Shown piece by piece: positions 1 to 11,705 of a DNA stretch of 64,000 nucleotides. The notes beneath the pieces are model-generated. The model was not told the origin of the DNA. It made no database searches and saw nothing but the letters and a program-made list of their open reading frames with translations. The stretch is from assembly GCA_026929865.2 (NCBI GenBank), contig CM049409.1, forward strand, positions 10,480,952-10,544,951, written 5' to 3'. Each line of letters opens with the position of its first letter. The stretch's first letter is position 1. Position numbers and translations under genes: made by a program. The stretch is from Hyperoplus lanceolatus. Its lineage: Eukaryota; Chordata; Actinopteri; Uranoscopiformes; Ammodytidae.

Positions 1-705
1 TGCACAATTTAAATTCTCCAGCATTACTTTTGAAAAGGAACATTATTGATGCAAAGCTCTTTTACCTCAGCAGATGATTCATACTTGTGCAAGTAATAAC
101 AATCCATCAAGTACATAGCTTGCCAGCTGCCCTGGTTTCAATTTAAACACCTGAGTTTGGATATACAACCATTCCTCTTGATTACTCTGCCCTCCCATGA
201 AATATGTACCCTAAGAGGTGGTTTTATTAAGACTTTGTCAGAGTGAAATACTTTGGTACATTGTTGTTTAAGTTAACATTGTATGAAGAGGGCAAACAAG
301 TTTTGAATATTCAAAACGTGTGGCTGCAGAATGTTGCCTAGTTTCGTATTGGCTCCCAGCATGTACCAATAATTGATCATGGACACAGAGGGATATATCT
401 ATTATTTACTTGTAACATTTAAGCATATATTCATTATGGGGAGCAATTAATCTTTCCTCTCTGTGCACTTAGTGTCCCCATGTTCTATGGTAATACCACT
501 TTGCTTCTTATGGAGAGAAATTACATTTAGTTGAGGAACTTAGTCACACTACCTAAATTATTTTGCTTCAAGCCAGGGACGAGATTGGAAATTATACCAG
601 GGCTACAAAATGACACTAAAGCTGCACTATCTCCATGTTGCTGAGTTACTGCAGGGGAATACATACAACTGATGGTTGAACGAGTGTATGAATCTATGCC
701 ATAAT
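1..705. other. intronic DNA, nothing recognised
   Basis: AT-rich single-copy-looking sequence. I see no exon, RNA gene or repeat. Confidence 0.5.
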
Positions 706-730
706 GCAGGGGTTCTCAAAGTGGGGTTCG
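706..730 (+). repeat. isolated hAT-type terminal motif (relic)
   Basis: CAGGGGTTCTCAAAGTGGGG is the typical 5' terminal inverted repeat of hAT/Charlie-type DNA transposons. No matching inverted copy was found downstream, so this is at most one end of a decayed element. The following 300 bases are purine-rich without coding character. Confidence 0.4.
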
Positions 731-3054
731 CTAACCATTGCAGAGAAAGAGTGAGGAAAAAATTAACAGAGGAAGAGAAATGGAGACACAGACCAAAGTA
801 TACAGTGCAATAAGAGAGAGAGGAGATGAGGTTACGGGGGGCGGGTAGGGGGTGGGGGTGCAAGGGCAGAAAGATAAAGTGCCCATGTAGAGAGAAACAT
901 GAAACCATTAAGATAGGAAAAATACAAAAGAAGGAAAAGAGAGAATGTCCTGTAACAGGGACAGAGAGGGTGAAAGGGAGACACAAAGAGAGAGAGAGAG
1001 GAGGGAGGGAACGGAGGAGGGCAGAAGAGGATGGGATGTAAGACAATGATAGATTGGTTTCTGGCAGGCTCAATTTATCACACTGTTATTGGGAGGAAAA
1101 TGGAATAGAGGAGCAGCATTGAGGGTCAGAGGGGAAGGACAGGGGTCTGGAGGTGAGAGCGTTAAGCCAGGAGGGAGCGATGCCAGAGGACGGTAAGCAA
1201 GATAACTCCACAACCACTTTTTCACCCCTGGCCTTCAACAGAAGACCCATAGAGGTTATAATGCTCTCATGATTCCACCCCAGTAACCAGCGCCCCACCA
1301 TACCATAAACCAGTGGTGGACTAAACGATGTTGAAACACTTGCATATTGTTTTTTGACTTGCATTAATATAATTCAGTAGACCCGGGCAAAGTTATCTGA
1401 GTGTTTTGGGTGGTTGTATGTATAGCTTTTACCAGTTATTTAAAAAGGGCACACATATTTATTAGATGGGCACGTCACAGATTTTACACGTCAGGATCAG
1501 ATTACTAGTCAGAGGCAGTACTTCTCAGTCTTTGAAACAGTTGCATAATATCTTCTGTGGCTCTATAAGAGAAGAGAACATTGTCAAGTCTGAGAAAAAA
1601 AACCTTGCATGATGTAATCAAGGCTTGGGAATATACATTTAACAGAAAGTGTTTTGTTTAGAAACTGCTATGGCTTTTAAATATGGGCATGGAATGGCAG
1701 CTATTATGTTCAAAGTTTAGCATGACTGACCCTCAAACCTGTTTGAATTATCAATAGGGACCGCTACCATCAACTGAAGAGGATATTCGTCTAAAGAATA
1801 ATGCTATCAGTAAACACGATTCGATCCACAGACTGCACTCTGTTTGTACAGTGCAGATCACCTTGATAGTGTATCATGCTTTGTCCTTTTTTTAATTTTG
1901 CCTGCCCTCCCCTGCTAAGTACTGGCTGTCGCCCATGTGTTGCGTTGGTTGTCACCCCATAAACTCTCCTCTGATTGCAGATGATGCCCTTCGACCAATA
2001 ACACACTGTGGTCTTCATTGGTATTCAAGGCCAGTCTAATTGAATCATTGAATCTCTTTGCGGTGGCTGCAAGTGTGTTTTTCTATGGCATAAAAAAAAT
2101 TCAGGCTCAAAAGTACATTTGAGGCTTTGTAATTATACCTGGCCTCACTCATTAGCACTAAGGGAGCAGGCGTAGACGGAACTGGCAGTGATGGATCTGG
2201 GGAAGGAATGAGGGCCGACGCAGTGAAGGAGTGTATGTGTTTATGCATCCTTCTGTGTGTGTGCACAAAGGCAGAGGATGTTGTTTGTGCCAGCACTACG
2301 CTCCCCTGCACCAACACCATGCTCTCTGGTTCAGGTTAATGAGTCGTGCTGGGATAAACACTTCCAGGTCATAGCCAGCTTGAGGGAGAGGGGAGGCCCA
2401 GGTGCCAAGACACAACTGTGCTGCATGCAGGAATATTAAGAAAAATGTGTGGGGAAATTAGCACAGCTACCAAAATAAAAATCAATATGATATTTTTTTA
2501 TTTCTGATTATTTCAGTAAATGATGCTTTATTCATAAAACTAAAAAAAGCGGTCAAAAAGCAGAGTAGAAATTGGTAACCGTAAGGAAAAGAAAAAGTGC
2601 TAGGCACAGGAAAAGAAGACAGTCTAGACACAAGGAATATTAGCTACTTCAGGCTCAGTGGTGTTTAGGTGGTAAATGTTTTATAGAGCAGTTTACAGTT
2701 TACCTAAAGTGCCTTTAACTATAAGAATTCATTATATGTTAAATTGAAAACATGGATCACTTTTCACTGAAACTCTACCACCCTTTGTAAGCCTGCAGTC
2801 TATTAGTGGAACATTCAAAATAAAGAGTAGATCTGCCTTGGCACCTTCACATTACAGTAAGGTAGGCACAATCTCCAAAGACACATTTTTTTAAAACTGT
2901 GATTTAAAAGACTGACTTTGAAAAGACAATAGTAAAGAATACATAGATGTTACAAAGTGAGAGCTCTCTGTCAACATGCAGTTAGCTTTCATGTTAGGAA
3001 GATGTGGATGAAGTGTGCAAGACTTGAATGTATGCATGCCTGGATGTACATATT
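731..3054. other. intronic DNA with purine-rich stretch
   Basis: The stretch 731-1040 is strongly purine-rich (A/G runs with gagaga and gggagg). Long open frames here come from this skewed composition and look like no protein. The remainder is unremarkable AT-rich intron. Confidence 0.5.

Positions 3055-3144
<90 letters not shown>
3055..3144. repeat. compound microsatellite (TA)n(GT)n
   Basis: About 20 bases of alternating TA run directly into about 70 bases of GT, with one GG interruption. Open frames read through it on both strands as poly-Cys-Val or Thr-His and are artefacts. Confidence 0.97.
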
Positions 3145-3147
<3 letters not shown>

Positions 3148-3954
3148 GGGGTGTTGGTGTGTGTTGTGCCCTAGTAGCGTCCATGTCAGTGGCACTGATT
3201 TTCCATAGCAAGAAAAGCCATTCTCAATGTCTTTTTCCAAAGCACCCCATAATAGCATGTCAACTCCGGTCACTTTTAAATCACCGTCCACAAGCGCTCA
3301 TGACAAAAAGATGGAAGAGTCCTTGCCATCAAAACACAATTCCTGGCAAGGGCAAATGTCTTTATTACATCTCACCCTCAACGCTCACAAGGGTCCATTT
3401 TTAATCAGCAATTCATGGGGCAGAGTCTTGACAAGTGAATCTGTTTCCAAGCTCGTTTGTAGCGTCAAACTGGTGCTCAGACATGTTCTGAGGGTCCTTC
3501 CATGCTTTTGTTGTCATTAATTTTGTGTCACACGGAAGGCATTTTGAAAAGCAAGTGGACAAAACAGAAATAAATAACTTAGTCAAATCAGCCATTTTAA
3601 TCAAAAGCTGTATGCATTGAATGTTTCAGTTGTCAGAGACATTAATGACAGATTGGTGACAATACAAATAATCAAGAATGTATGAGGAAAATGGAGTCAT
3701 GTTCTACCACATGTCCAGCAGGTCAAGCTCATCTTTCAATGGGAAATCCAGTGTACAGAAATTATTTTTACCATATTGTGACAGATTCGGTCACGTTTGT
3801 AACACAGTTGGATACTGATCATATCTATACTCAAGACAGCTACTGTTACATTGTAGAATTTTTATTCCCTCACAAACACAGCGATGCTGCCATAAGACAA
3901 GCAAACATAGGACATCGACAATCACTCAATCATGGTCAACCACATTTCTGGGGT
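3145..3954. other. intronic DNA, nothing recognised
   Basis: Mixed-composition intron between the compound microsatellite and the LINE fragment. Several short open frames occur on both strands; none has a recognisable motif. Confidence 0.45.
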
Positions 3955-4690
3955 CAGACGCCGGGGGGAGTCAGCTCCAGCTAGGGATCCCAAACTTCCA
4001 TTTTGCAAGCTACATTATCCAGCTCTGACTGGTCGATCCTGAGGAGTTCCCAGGCAAGAGTGGAGATATAATCTCTGCTCCTAGTCCTAGGTCTTCCCGG
4101 GTCCTCTTCCCACCTGGAACACCTCCGAAGGTGGCATCCTAACCAGATGCCTGAACCACCTATGCAGGCTCCTTTCAACGCAAAGGAGCAAAGGCTCTAC
4201 TCTGAGTCTCTCATGGATGACTGAGCGTCTCACCCTATCTCTAGGGGAGACACCAGCCACCCCCCTAAGAAGCCCATTTTGACCGCTTGAGGGTAGGAAT
4301 TAAGATTGACTGGTAGATCGAGAGTTTTGCCTCCCGGCTCAGCTCTCTTTTCGTCACAATGGTGCGGTAAAGCGAGTGTAACACTGCCCCTGCTGCTACA
4401 GTTCGACCAGCCAATCTCCCGCTTGATTGTCCCATCACTCAGGGAGGCCCTGAGGTATTTGGACTCCTTCACTTGGGGTAAGGACTCATTCCCTACCCGG
4501 AGCAGGTACTACATTGGTTTCCTGCTGAAAACCATGGCATCAGATTCAGTGCTGATCCTCATCGCTGCCGCTTCACACTCTGCTGCTAACAGATCCAGTG
4601 AGAGCTGAAGGTCATAAGCCGATGATGCCATCAAGACAACATCATCTGCATAAAGCAATGAGCTCCTCAGCCCACCGAACTACACGGGGG
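3955..4690 (-). pseudogene. RTE-like LINE fragment, 3' end of reverse transcriptase ORF
   Basis: Read on the minus strand from about 4690, the sequence gives a broken reverse transcriptase end: LLYADDVVLMASSAYDLQL (the YADD catalytic box), then AAECEAA, SLPQVKESKYLRASLSDG, a scrambled middle part, and the C-terminal block WLGCHLRRC, GRPRTRSRDYISTLAWE, ELDNVACKMEVW. This order and wording match a common fish LINE whose end reads GRPRTRWRDYI.LAWERLG. I place it in the RTE clade (Rex3-like); that assignment is from memory and less certain than the fact that it is a LINE. It is truncated at its 5' side, lacks part of the region between the two blocks, and has stops and frame changes. Confidence 0.75.
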
Positions 4691-4933
4691 GTTTCAGCAA
4701 TAATCAAACTTCAGATTGTAGAGGAACAACGGACCAGTTGAACAATGGGAGAAATACATTGTCCTAACAGTTTTAGAATATATTTTAGAAAAAACCTTGG
4801 CCTTTCCAAAGTAGAATTATGATACTTATGAGCCTCTGCGTGCAATATGCCAGTGATGTAAGTCATTTAATGTCAACAGATGATCTCTGAGTTAGATTTG
4901 GAAGAAGTTTTTGATTCAAATTTTTAAAAATGT
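4691..4933. other. intronic DNA, nothing recognised
   Basis: Short AT-rich spacer ending at the attataac target-site duplication of the adjacent hAT element. Confidence 0.5.
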
Positions 4934-5151
4934 ATTATAACCAGTGTTGCCACAGTTACTTTGAAAAAGTAATCTGATTACTGATTACTAGTTACTCCTT
5001 ACATAGTAACTTTGTTACTTTACTGATTACTTGATGTTAAAAGTAACTAAATTAGATTACAAGTTACTTTAAACGTTACTTTACAGGTTTTGAAACCCAT
5101 GTATCTCAATTTAAAACATTCACATATTAAGAATCATTGAAAATATATAAA

Positions 5152-6555
5152 ACTAGAACTGCAAGCAGTTATGACTGGGGGCCAAGCCTCCGACGCAACT
5201 CGTCGTCAACCGCTGCGCCGGCCGCTCACTTCACAGAATCTGTGGATGTAAAGTTTTTGACTGTGACATTGGAGAGGCTGTCATTCTCTCCACTGTAAAA
5301 CTTTTTTTTTTCCTTTTCTGAAAGAGTCCCGCCCACATTAATATTTCTTGGCCATATTTTTTATATAGACTCGGGTATGCCCCTTGATGGTTTCCCTGGA
5401 GTTTTAAGAAAATTCCTTTGGGAGTTGTATAGGTATTGCTGTTTACAAGCTGATATACATTTAGTGTGCTTTTGGCGCCCCCTTATGGATGAATTTCGCA
5501 AAACTGCCACGGTGGAACAATGCAGCTCAATTCACAGAACAAGTGGATGTCAAGTTTTTTAATGTGCGATGTTTGGTTGGCGAGTTATGAGCAAAAGCAG
5601 ATTAAAATGGCGGCCAGAGCTAATTGCACAATGTAATGTCAATGGACATGCTAAATGAGATTAGCAATTGCGCCAAATCTCTTTGATGGAAAAAAAAAAA
5701 TCTAATTTTATTAAAAAGTCCCTTAAACATTACTATTTCTTGGCCATATTTTTTATATCGACTCGGGTATGCCCCTTGATGGTTTCCCTGGAGTTTTAAA
5801 AAAATTCCTTGGGCCAATTAGGAGATATAAAATTTCCTTGTTTATGGCGCCCCCTTATGGCGAAATTCTCCAATTTTTTTATTGAACGCAATTAAGGGTA
5901 GCACCAACATATGTCTAAAATTTTGACTTGATCCGACTTATACTTTTGGATTTATGAATATTTACGTACAAGGAAGTAACTGTTAGCTAATTTTCAAATA
6001 TTCAAAGCGCTACCGTTTCGTCATCGAAGGTCGTATCAAAATTCTTTCGAATAATTTTTTTCCGTATGGGTCGGTAGATGTTCTGTGCAAAGTTTGGTGT
6101 CAATTGTCCAAAAATTCTGGGAGGAGTAGCGAAAAATAGGTTTTTCAGTTTTTGCGATTTTGCGAAAAATCTAATTATACGCAAATGGGCGTGGTCTATG
6201 CCAAAAGATGCAACTCCAGTGAATCTGTGGATATAAAGTTTTTGACTGTGGGAGTTTCGGTGTGGGAGTTATGGCCCCAAACGCGTTTTCTTTGGTGTAG
6301 CGCCACCTAGTGGCCGGCATGTCTGAATTTTTTTGTCTGCGTAGTCCGGACGGACCTGGATCTAGTCATGCAATTGGCATGTCTGCACCCTTTACGGTTT
6401 GGGCTGTGGACACACTTTTAGCAGGGTAAGTATAATAATAAAAAAAATCCTTACAAAAACAATAGGGTTCCCTGCCCCGCAGGGCTTGGGAACCGCGTTG
6501 CTGTGCAAAACGCGGTCCCAGCTCCTGCTCGGGCTTGGCCCCCTAATAATAAAGC
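5152..6555 (+). repeat. unclassified fish interspersed repeat with internal duplications
   Basis: The block starts near gaactgcaagcagttatgac and ends after a TAA-rich tail with aatagggttccctgccccgc and a terminal cccctaataataa. Inside, a segment of about 80 bases beginning tttcttggccatatttttta occurs at 5343 and again at 5736 (393 bases apart), and a variant of the stretch around gtggatgtaaagttttt occurs near 5242, 5543 and 6224. It therefore looks like a repeat made of diverged sub-units. The overall wording is familiar from teleost genomes, but I cannot name the family. No coding frame was recognised. Confidence 0.6.
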
Positions 6556-6926
6556 TTGAAGGCTAGTAGCCTATAGGCCTACTGTTTTCAAAATAAAAAA
6601 AAAATATGGTTTAAAAAATGTAATAATAAAAAAAAAGTTTTTCACCCCATGAAAATAATTGCATTCCTCCAAAGTGCAAAGACAGTAGCAGTGTCTTTAA
6701 ACTTAACATGCTTGGCCCTTCACTCTCATGCATTCATTTGACTTTGCTCTGCGATGTGTTGATAGACTGGGTGTGTGCGGCCACCGATCGCCACGTGACT
6801 ATAAGTTTCCAAGTTTTAAACACTTCTATCTCTTCAACGTCACCGTACCTGAAACCTAAATATCCCCATAGCAGACGCTATATTTCATGGGGGGAAAACG
6901 TTTGTTTTGCGCCACAGGTCAGCTTA

Positions 6927-7847
6927 AGGTGCGAACACACTACATGCGTTACACGCGTATAAAATCAATTTCTCCATAGGGAACCATTGGTTTACACGCA
7001 TACATACGTTACTCTCGCTGAAGCAACATTTTTGCCGTGTTAGCCGCGTATGAGCCGCGTATATACGCAACTAACGCCCCTACGCGCGGAGTTAAAACAG
7101 ATGTACTTTTTACGCTCCTACGCGTGACGATTAGCCGCGTTGGCCATTCAGCGTTGGGCTTGACCCGACGTCACATACATTGGCACGGTCGGAGAACAGT
7201 ATACACAGAGGCTGAGAAACACCAAGGAGGAAAATGTATTACAGGCGGCCCGGTGCTGTATGACAGCAGCTCGGGAATAGAAGACGTGGGCAAAGTAAAC
7301 CAGGAGAATGGACTTCCTGGTTAATTCAGTGAATATGTGTGGCTGTGCTTTAGCCGATAAACCAAGTTAGCGCCGTATAGCATTAGTTAACTCACCCGGT
7401 TGTGTGAGGGCGGCTAGCGCCTCATATTATGAACCCAAACATGACGGCTATGTCCGGGGGACTTTCACAACAAGTACAGCGAAGCACCAGTGTTGATCTA
7501 CGCCAGCCACGGTCCCCTGTCACAGCCAGGTAGGGTAATGTTGGCTACTTGCCTTTATTTTGTGCCGCCGTGCACCGATGCTGCTGTAACTGTGTTTGTT
7601 ATGTAGCTGCCGTGAATATGCAATGCTGTTTTAATGCTAGGCTATTTGTGCTGTTCAGTTTGTCTTTTGGCACAGTCGGGTCGGGTCTGATCGCAGCCAT
7701 GGTTGATTAGGGGAAATACAGTATCGGGAGGGAAATAGGCACGTTACGCACGTAGAACCATTTTTGACACAAAATGATCTAACAACATTTTAGCTGCGTT
7801 ACGCACGTAAAGCATACGCGGGTAACGCCTGTAGTGTGTTCGCACCT
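6927..7847. mobile_element. PIF/Harbinger-type MITE nested in the hAT element
   Basis: Perfect 17-bp terminal inverted repeats AGGTGCGAACACACTAC sit at both ends, with a 3-bp TTA duplication directly outside (6924-6926 and 7848-7850), the standard target of PIF/Harbinger transposons. The arms near both ends share CG-rich words (ttacacgcgtat, cgcgggtaacgcc, tacgcacgtaa), so the inverted repeat extends imperfectly inward. At 921 bp with no recognisable transposase or Myb-like frame, it is non-autonomous. It is CpG-rich against AT-rich surroundings. Confidence 0.85.
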
Positions 7848-7868
7848 TTAGACTCAACCGTAATGCTG

Positions 7869-7870
<2 letters not shown>

Positions 7871-7919
<49 letters not shown>

Positions 7920-7944
7920 CACACACACAGGCACACACACACAC
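7871..7944. repeat. (AC)n microsatellite
   Basis: Nearly pure CA dinucleotides with two GGC interruptions, lying in the right part of the hAT element. Confidence 0.97.
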
Positions 7945-8224
7945 TGCATGGCAGAGACGAGGGGCGGTACCAAAAAGACGAGAGGAGCGGTTGGAGCAGT
8001 TGGAGCGTTTAGAGACACATGTGCGCACATTTATTTACATTAAATCGCAATCGCAGTCATTTGTGCATTTATGTAAAATGTTTCACTAAGGAAAATGACA
8101 GAAAAAGTAACGCACAGTGACTTTGATGAGTAACTTTAATCTGATTACTGGTTTGAAGATAGTAACGCGTTAGATTACACATTACTGAAAAAAGAGGTCC
8201 GATACCGGCATCACTGATTATAAC

Positions 8225-10115
8225 AAGGCACAACCTAGTTTTGCTGCATTTTTTGGGAAAACAAATTGCATCTCCTTCCAGCCGAGTTCATTTTAACTGT
8301 CACACTGGGAGGATTGTATCATAAACCTGTGAACAGGTTTTCATCTTTTCCACATTATATGTGCAGCCTGGGACGCATTCACACATTCATATGGTACAGA
8401 TTAAAACACTTTCATCTGTCAAAATCCATTCCTTAATTATCTCTTTTTCCACCGACTCTAAAATCCCCCCTTCTTCAATAGGTACTGTCTGTCTACCATG
8501 CAATAGGGACTCATCTATTTTTGTCACTCTTCACTGCTATATCTTCCATTAGATTGTACCCATTACTGTTTCATAGAGGTGCTTTATTATGTTGGAGGCC
8601 TCTTCTAGGGCTCCATCTCTTTCTCATCTTTGACCTTTCTTCCTTACATCCATCTCCCCTGTCCCTTGTTTCTATACCTACCTTCATATCCATGTTATTT
8701 GCCCACCCCCTCTTTAAATTTATATTCCTATCATCCCCTCTTTATCCTCCTACCACCCTGTTCAGCCTCTCTTTCTGCCTCTCACGTTCCCTGGCAGCAG
8801 ACAGCAGGGCTTGTCACTCTTGTAGCTTGGCAAAGCCGCACAAGAGGCAGACCTTACCGAGCCTATCTGCTCCATCCATCAACTGGCCTGCAGAGCTGGC
8901 ATGCCAACTGACACCACTCATTCTGTTTCCCCTCACGTCAACACCTTAAGGAGGTCTCAAAAGCACAAAGATAACAAATGCTATAGAACATGAGAATAAG
9001 GTATGATATTTTCTAAAGCTGTTGAAGACTAAAATACTCACAGGCATGAGATACCTAATTCATCACATTCATTCATTCATTCATCTGCTTGCTCCTGAAT
9101 AATAATACTGTCTCAAAATATACTAATGCCTGAGTAGTAAGAAATATTATCTTTTTCACAATTTGCATTCACTAGAGGTATTTAAATTGAGTAAAGCATT
9201 TTGATCAATGTTGATGAAAATAAATCACTAACTTGCAAAGCCAGAACCCAGAGAGCCAAACATATAATGTGGGTGTCTCCAAGATATATGGCTTGGAGCT
9301 GCACCGTTGACAATTAATTGAAGTGACTTTGGTAACTCATTATATGTGTCAAGTTTTCACGCCTAAATGTACATCGTTTTATCAAAGTGACTTAGCAAAT
9401 GCACACTAATACAACCCAAGGACATAGCAATGGGACAGTTGAAAGCTTAAAATTCCACTTTATGGCCCCTTAAAAGGCTTGCGTGACTCAAGTGAAGTAC
9501 TACTATCGTGGTGGGAACAGAGAGCAGACCGGTGTCAGGGACAAGGCGGCACTGAAGCTGACAGAATATGCTATATTATTTCATGGACAAAACACCCAAG
9601 AGATGGGATGGCGACTGTTTGCGGTTTTTCCGCATAAAACCGCAAACAGTGTCAGATACATATACGTCTTGTTCAAGGGATGAGACATGACTGTGGCATG
9701 AATGTAAATTAGAGATGTCTGACTCATACTGACTTGTATGAGAATATATGTTACCCAGGGACATACTGTAGAGCATCATCAGAACAGAAAATAACTGAAT
9801 ATATTGTATGAATTAGGATTTATTTTGCTTGCACTTATGTCCTTTAATGTTAGTCAGTTGAACTATCAACTTGATATTAAAAGTTATGAGAATGGTCTAG
9901 CTGTATTGGTCCTTTGATTGACTGTCTGCCTGTCAAAGGTACCTTTCTTTCACCTGCCAATGCATATGGGGACATTTTTCCCTCATCGCCATCTGACCTT
10001 GTAGATGAATAAGTGGACATGGACAGATTATGAGAAATTGGGCCCCATGGTCACACAGATCTGTAAGAGTTCCCATCCCCCTACAAAGGAGCAAAATACC
10101 TAGACTGAAAGAGAC
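8225..10115. other. intronic DNA with a short CATT tract and a hairpin
   Basis: Mostly featureless. It includes a pyrimidine-rich stretch at about 8400-8940 whose long open frames are compositional, a (CATT)5 tract near 9066-9084, and the perfect hairpin at 9614-9650 listed separately. Confidence 0.5.
9614..9650. repeat. perfect 15-bp hairpin
   Basis: ACTGTTTGCGGTTTT is followed by a 7-base loop (TCCGCAT) and the exact reverse complement AAAACCGCAAACAGT. No poly-T tail or flanking symmetry suggests a terminator or a larger element. Its role is unknown. Confidence 0.9.
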
Positions 10116-10300
10116 ATGGCTAGATCGTTTGTAGTAATTTTACATCTCTTTATAGTAATTGTGCGTCTCTTTGTAGTTCTTTGTCTCTTTGTAGTAACAC
10201 ATGTCTCTCTGCAGTATTTCTGTTGTTCATTTCCATCTCTTTGTTTTCGTTTTGCGTTACTTTGTTGTTGTTCATGGCCATTTTGCCTTTTTATGTCAGC
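10116..10300 (+). repeat. degenerate minisatellite, TCTCTTTGTAGT-type units
   Basis: Units of about 20-24 bases containing the core TCTCTTTGTAGT or close variants (tctctttatagtaatt, tctctttgtagttctt, tctctttgtagtaaca, tctctctgcagtattt) follow one another. Later units are more eroded. The 92-residue open frame through it is a product of the repeat. Confidence 0.7.
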
Positions 10301-11697
10301 ATTTCTGAAAAATGTGTATTGTCAAAATCACTTTGTCAAAATCAGTGAATATATCCTCACTACTGTGCTGTGCTGTACTGGGTGTGTCTGTTAGCTGAAA
10401 AAAATCCATTGTTAATACACAGTCTAGGCTCTTCAAACTTCAACGCTCTTCTTTTTGCATTAATTTTCGTTTCTTTCAGGTCGTACCTGATCTCTTAATG
10501 GCTGTTTTGCATTTATTGGTGGTTGTTTGCATGTGTTTTTCTAAGCCTGTTCAGTTATCCGTCTATGATGGAAGGTCAAAAAAATGAACAAGTGTTGATA
10601 GGGCAGAACAGAAGAGAGGAAAGGAAAACAATGGAGCTGAAAAAACTCACAGCTTAGGGCACACGGATGACAAATTCAAAAAAAGCAAGAAACAGAGAAG
10701 GTCTCGGTGGCAAATGGGGGCCTAATCCTGGCACCTTTCACAAATTGTGCAGAAAAAAAAAGATTTATTGTCCGTGAAGAATTTTTTATCGGGTATTCTG
10801 TCAACTTCCAGTCACCATGACAACTCTACATTTTTTTCTCCTGCTGAAACGGTTCACGAGGACTTAACTCTCCAAGGTGTCATCACCATTCTCCTTTCAA
10901 GTATTTGCATATTTACATCTTCTCGCACGGTTTCTCTGACGGGGGCAGGGTACGCTTTGTGACAACACTTACCAAGGTATTAATGAAGCTTTGATGAGAA
11001 AACAAATCTCCACCACTTTTAATAAATTAACATATTCACAGGTGCATTTGGGAGCTGTGCTAAACGTGAAGCGGTGCTTATTTCTTAGTCCCCAAGATGC
11101 CTTGTTTTAATTACATGAAGAATGATAAAGAGTATACTTGGCTAGATTAAATGCAATATAATGAGACAAAGGAATGTCTCCAGCTGTGTGTGTGTGTGTT
11201 TGTTTAATGTGTACTAAAACAGAATTCACTGGGGTATAGGAGAAGATCAAAGCAGTATTTCATTATTGAAACTTGAAAGCCTTGGTGTATTCAAAACCTG
11301 TGCTCTGATTTATTTGTCTGCAAGGGCTTCAGTTTTAGATTCATATTTGAGCATTTACACAGGCTTTGGAATATGGACAAGACTTAAATTAGTTATAGAC
11401 AGGATTGCAGTACATAGCACATCACTACCACGTGTCTCATAACGATTCTCTGATCTTCCTGTGATCTTTAAATGCAAGTGAGCTCCAAATGTCATAAAAA
11501 TACATTTGGACATACATTTAATATTCCTTTTGTAAAGCATTTCAATACACCAACATGACTTTTGTAGTTCTTTCCACCTCTACTTTTGCACCAGCCAGTC
11601 TTCACAGAATCGAGATGGTTTCGTAAACTCATGGCTTATTCAAATGTCTTAATTTGAGAAAATACCTTCTCAAAGCAGAACTTTTAAAATATAATAA
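10301..11697. other. intronic DNA, nothing recognised
   Basis: AT-rich intron up to the target-site duplication of the first foldback element. No exon or repeat recognised. Confidence 0.45.
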
Positions 11698-11705
11698 AAC
11701 ATTCG

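Larger units (their letters stand above)
4942..8216. mobile_element. non-autonomous hAT-type DNA transposon with nested insertions
   Basis: The ends read CAGTGTTGCC at the left and, on the other strand, CAGTGATGCC at the right. They are flanked by a perfect 8-bp duplication attataac at 4934-4941 and 8217-8224, the hAT signature. Subterminal parts are rich in short inverted GTAAC/GTTAC motifs (for example GTAACGCGTTAGATTAC near the right end), as in other fish hAT elements. No transposase reading frame was found. The 3.3-kb length is explained by internal insertions: an interspersed repeat at about 5152-6555, a Harbinger-type element at 6927-7847 and an (AC)n tract at 7871-7944. Confidence 0.88.

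Noticed and set aside
627..1073. 148-residue minus-strand frame rich in Ser, Leu and Phe
   Set aside because: Comes from a purine-rich (pyrimidine-rich on the other strand) stretch; no signal peptide architecture, domain or splice context supports a gene.
1314..1340. cagtggtggactaaacg, resembling a hAT-type end
   Set aside because: No inverted partner and no 8-bp duplication was found within several kilobases.
2891..3404. Overlapping frames with Thr-His or Cys-Val runs
   Set aside because: Translations of the (TA)n(GT)n microsatellite. The same applies to frames at 7744-8028, 17997-18315, 38226-38516 and 44641-45065.
8521..8949. 142-residue plus-strand frame rich in Leu, Ser and Pro
   Set aside because: Lies in a pyrimidine-rich stretch and overlaps another long frame in a second phase; composition explains both.
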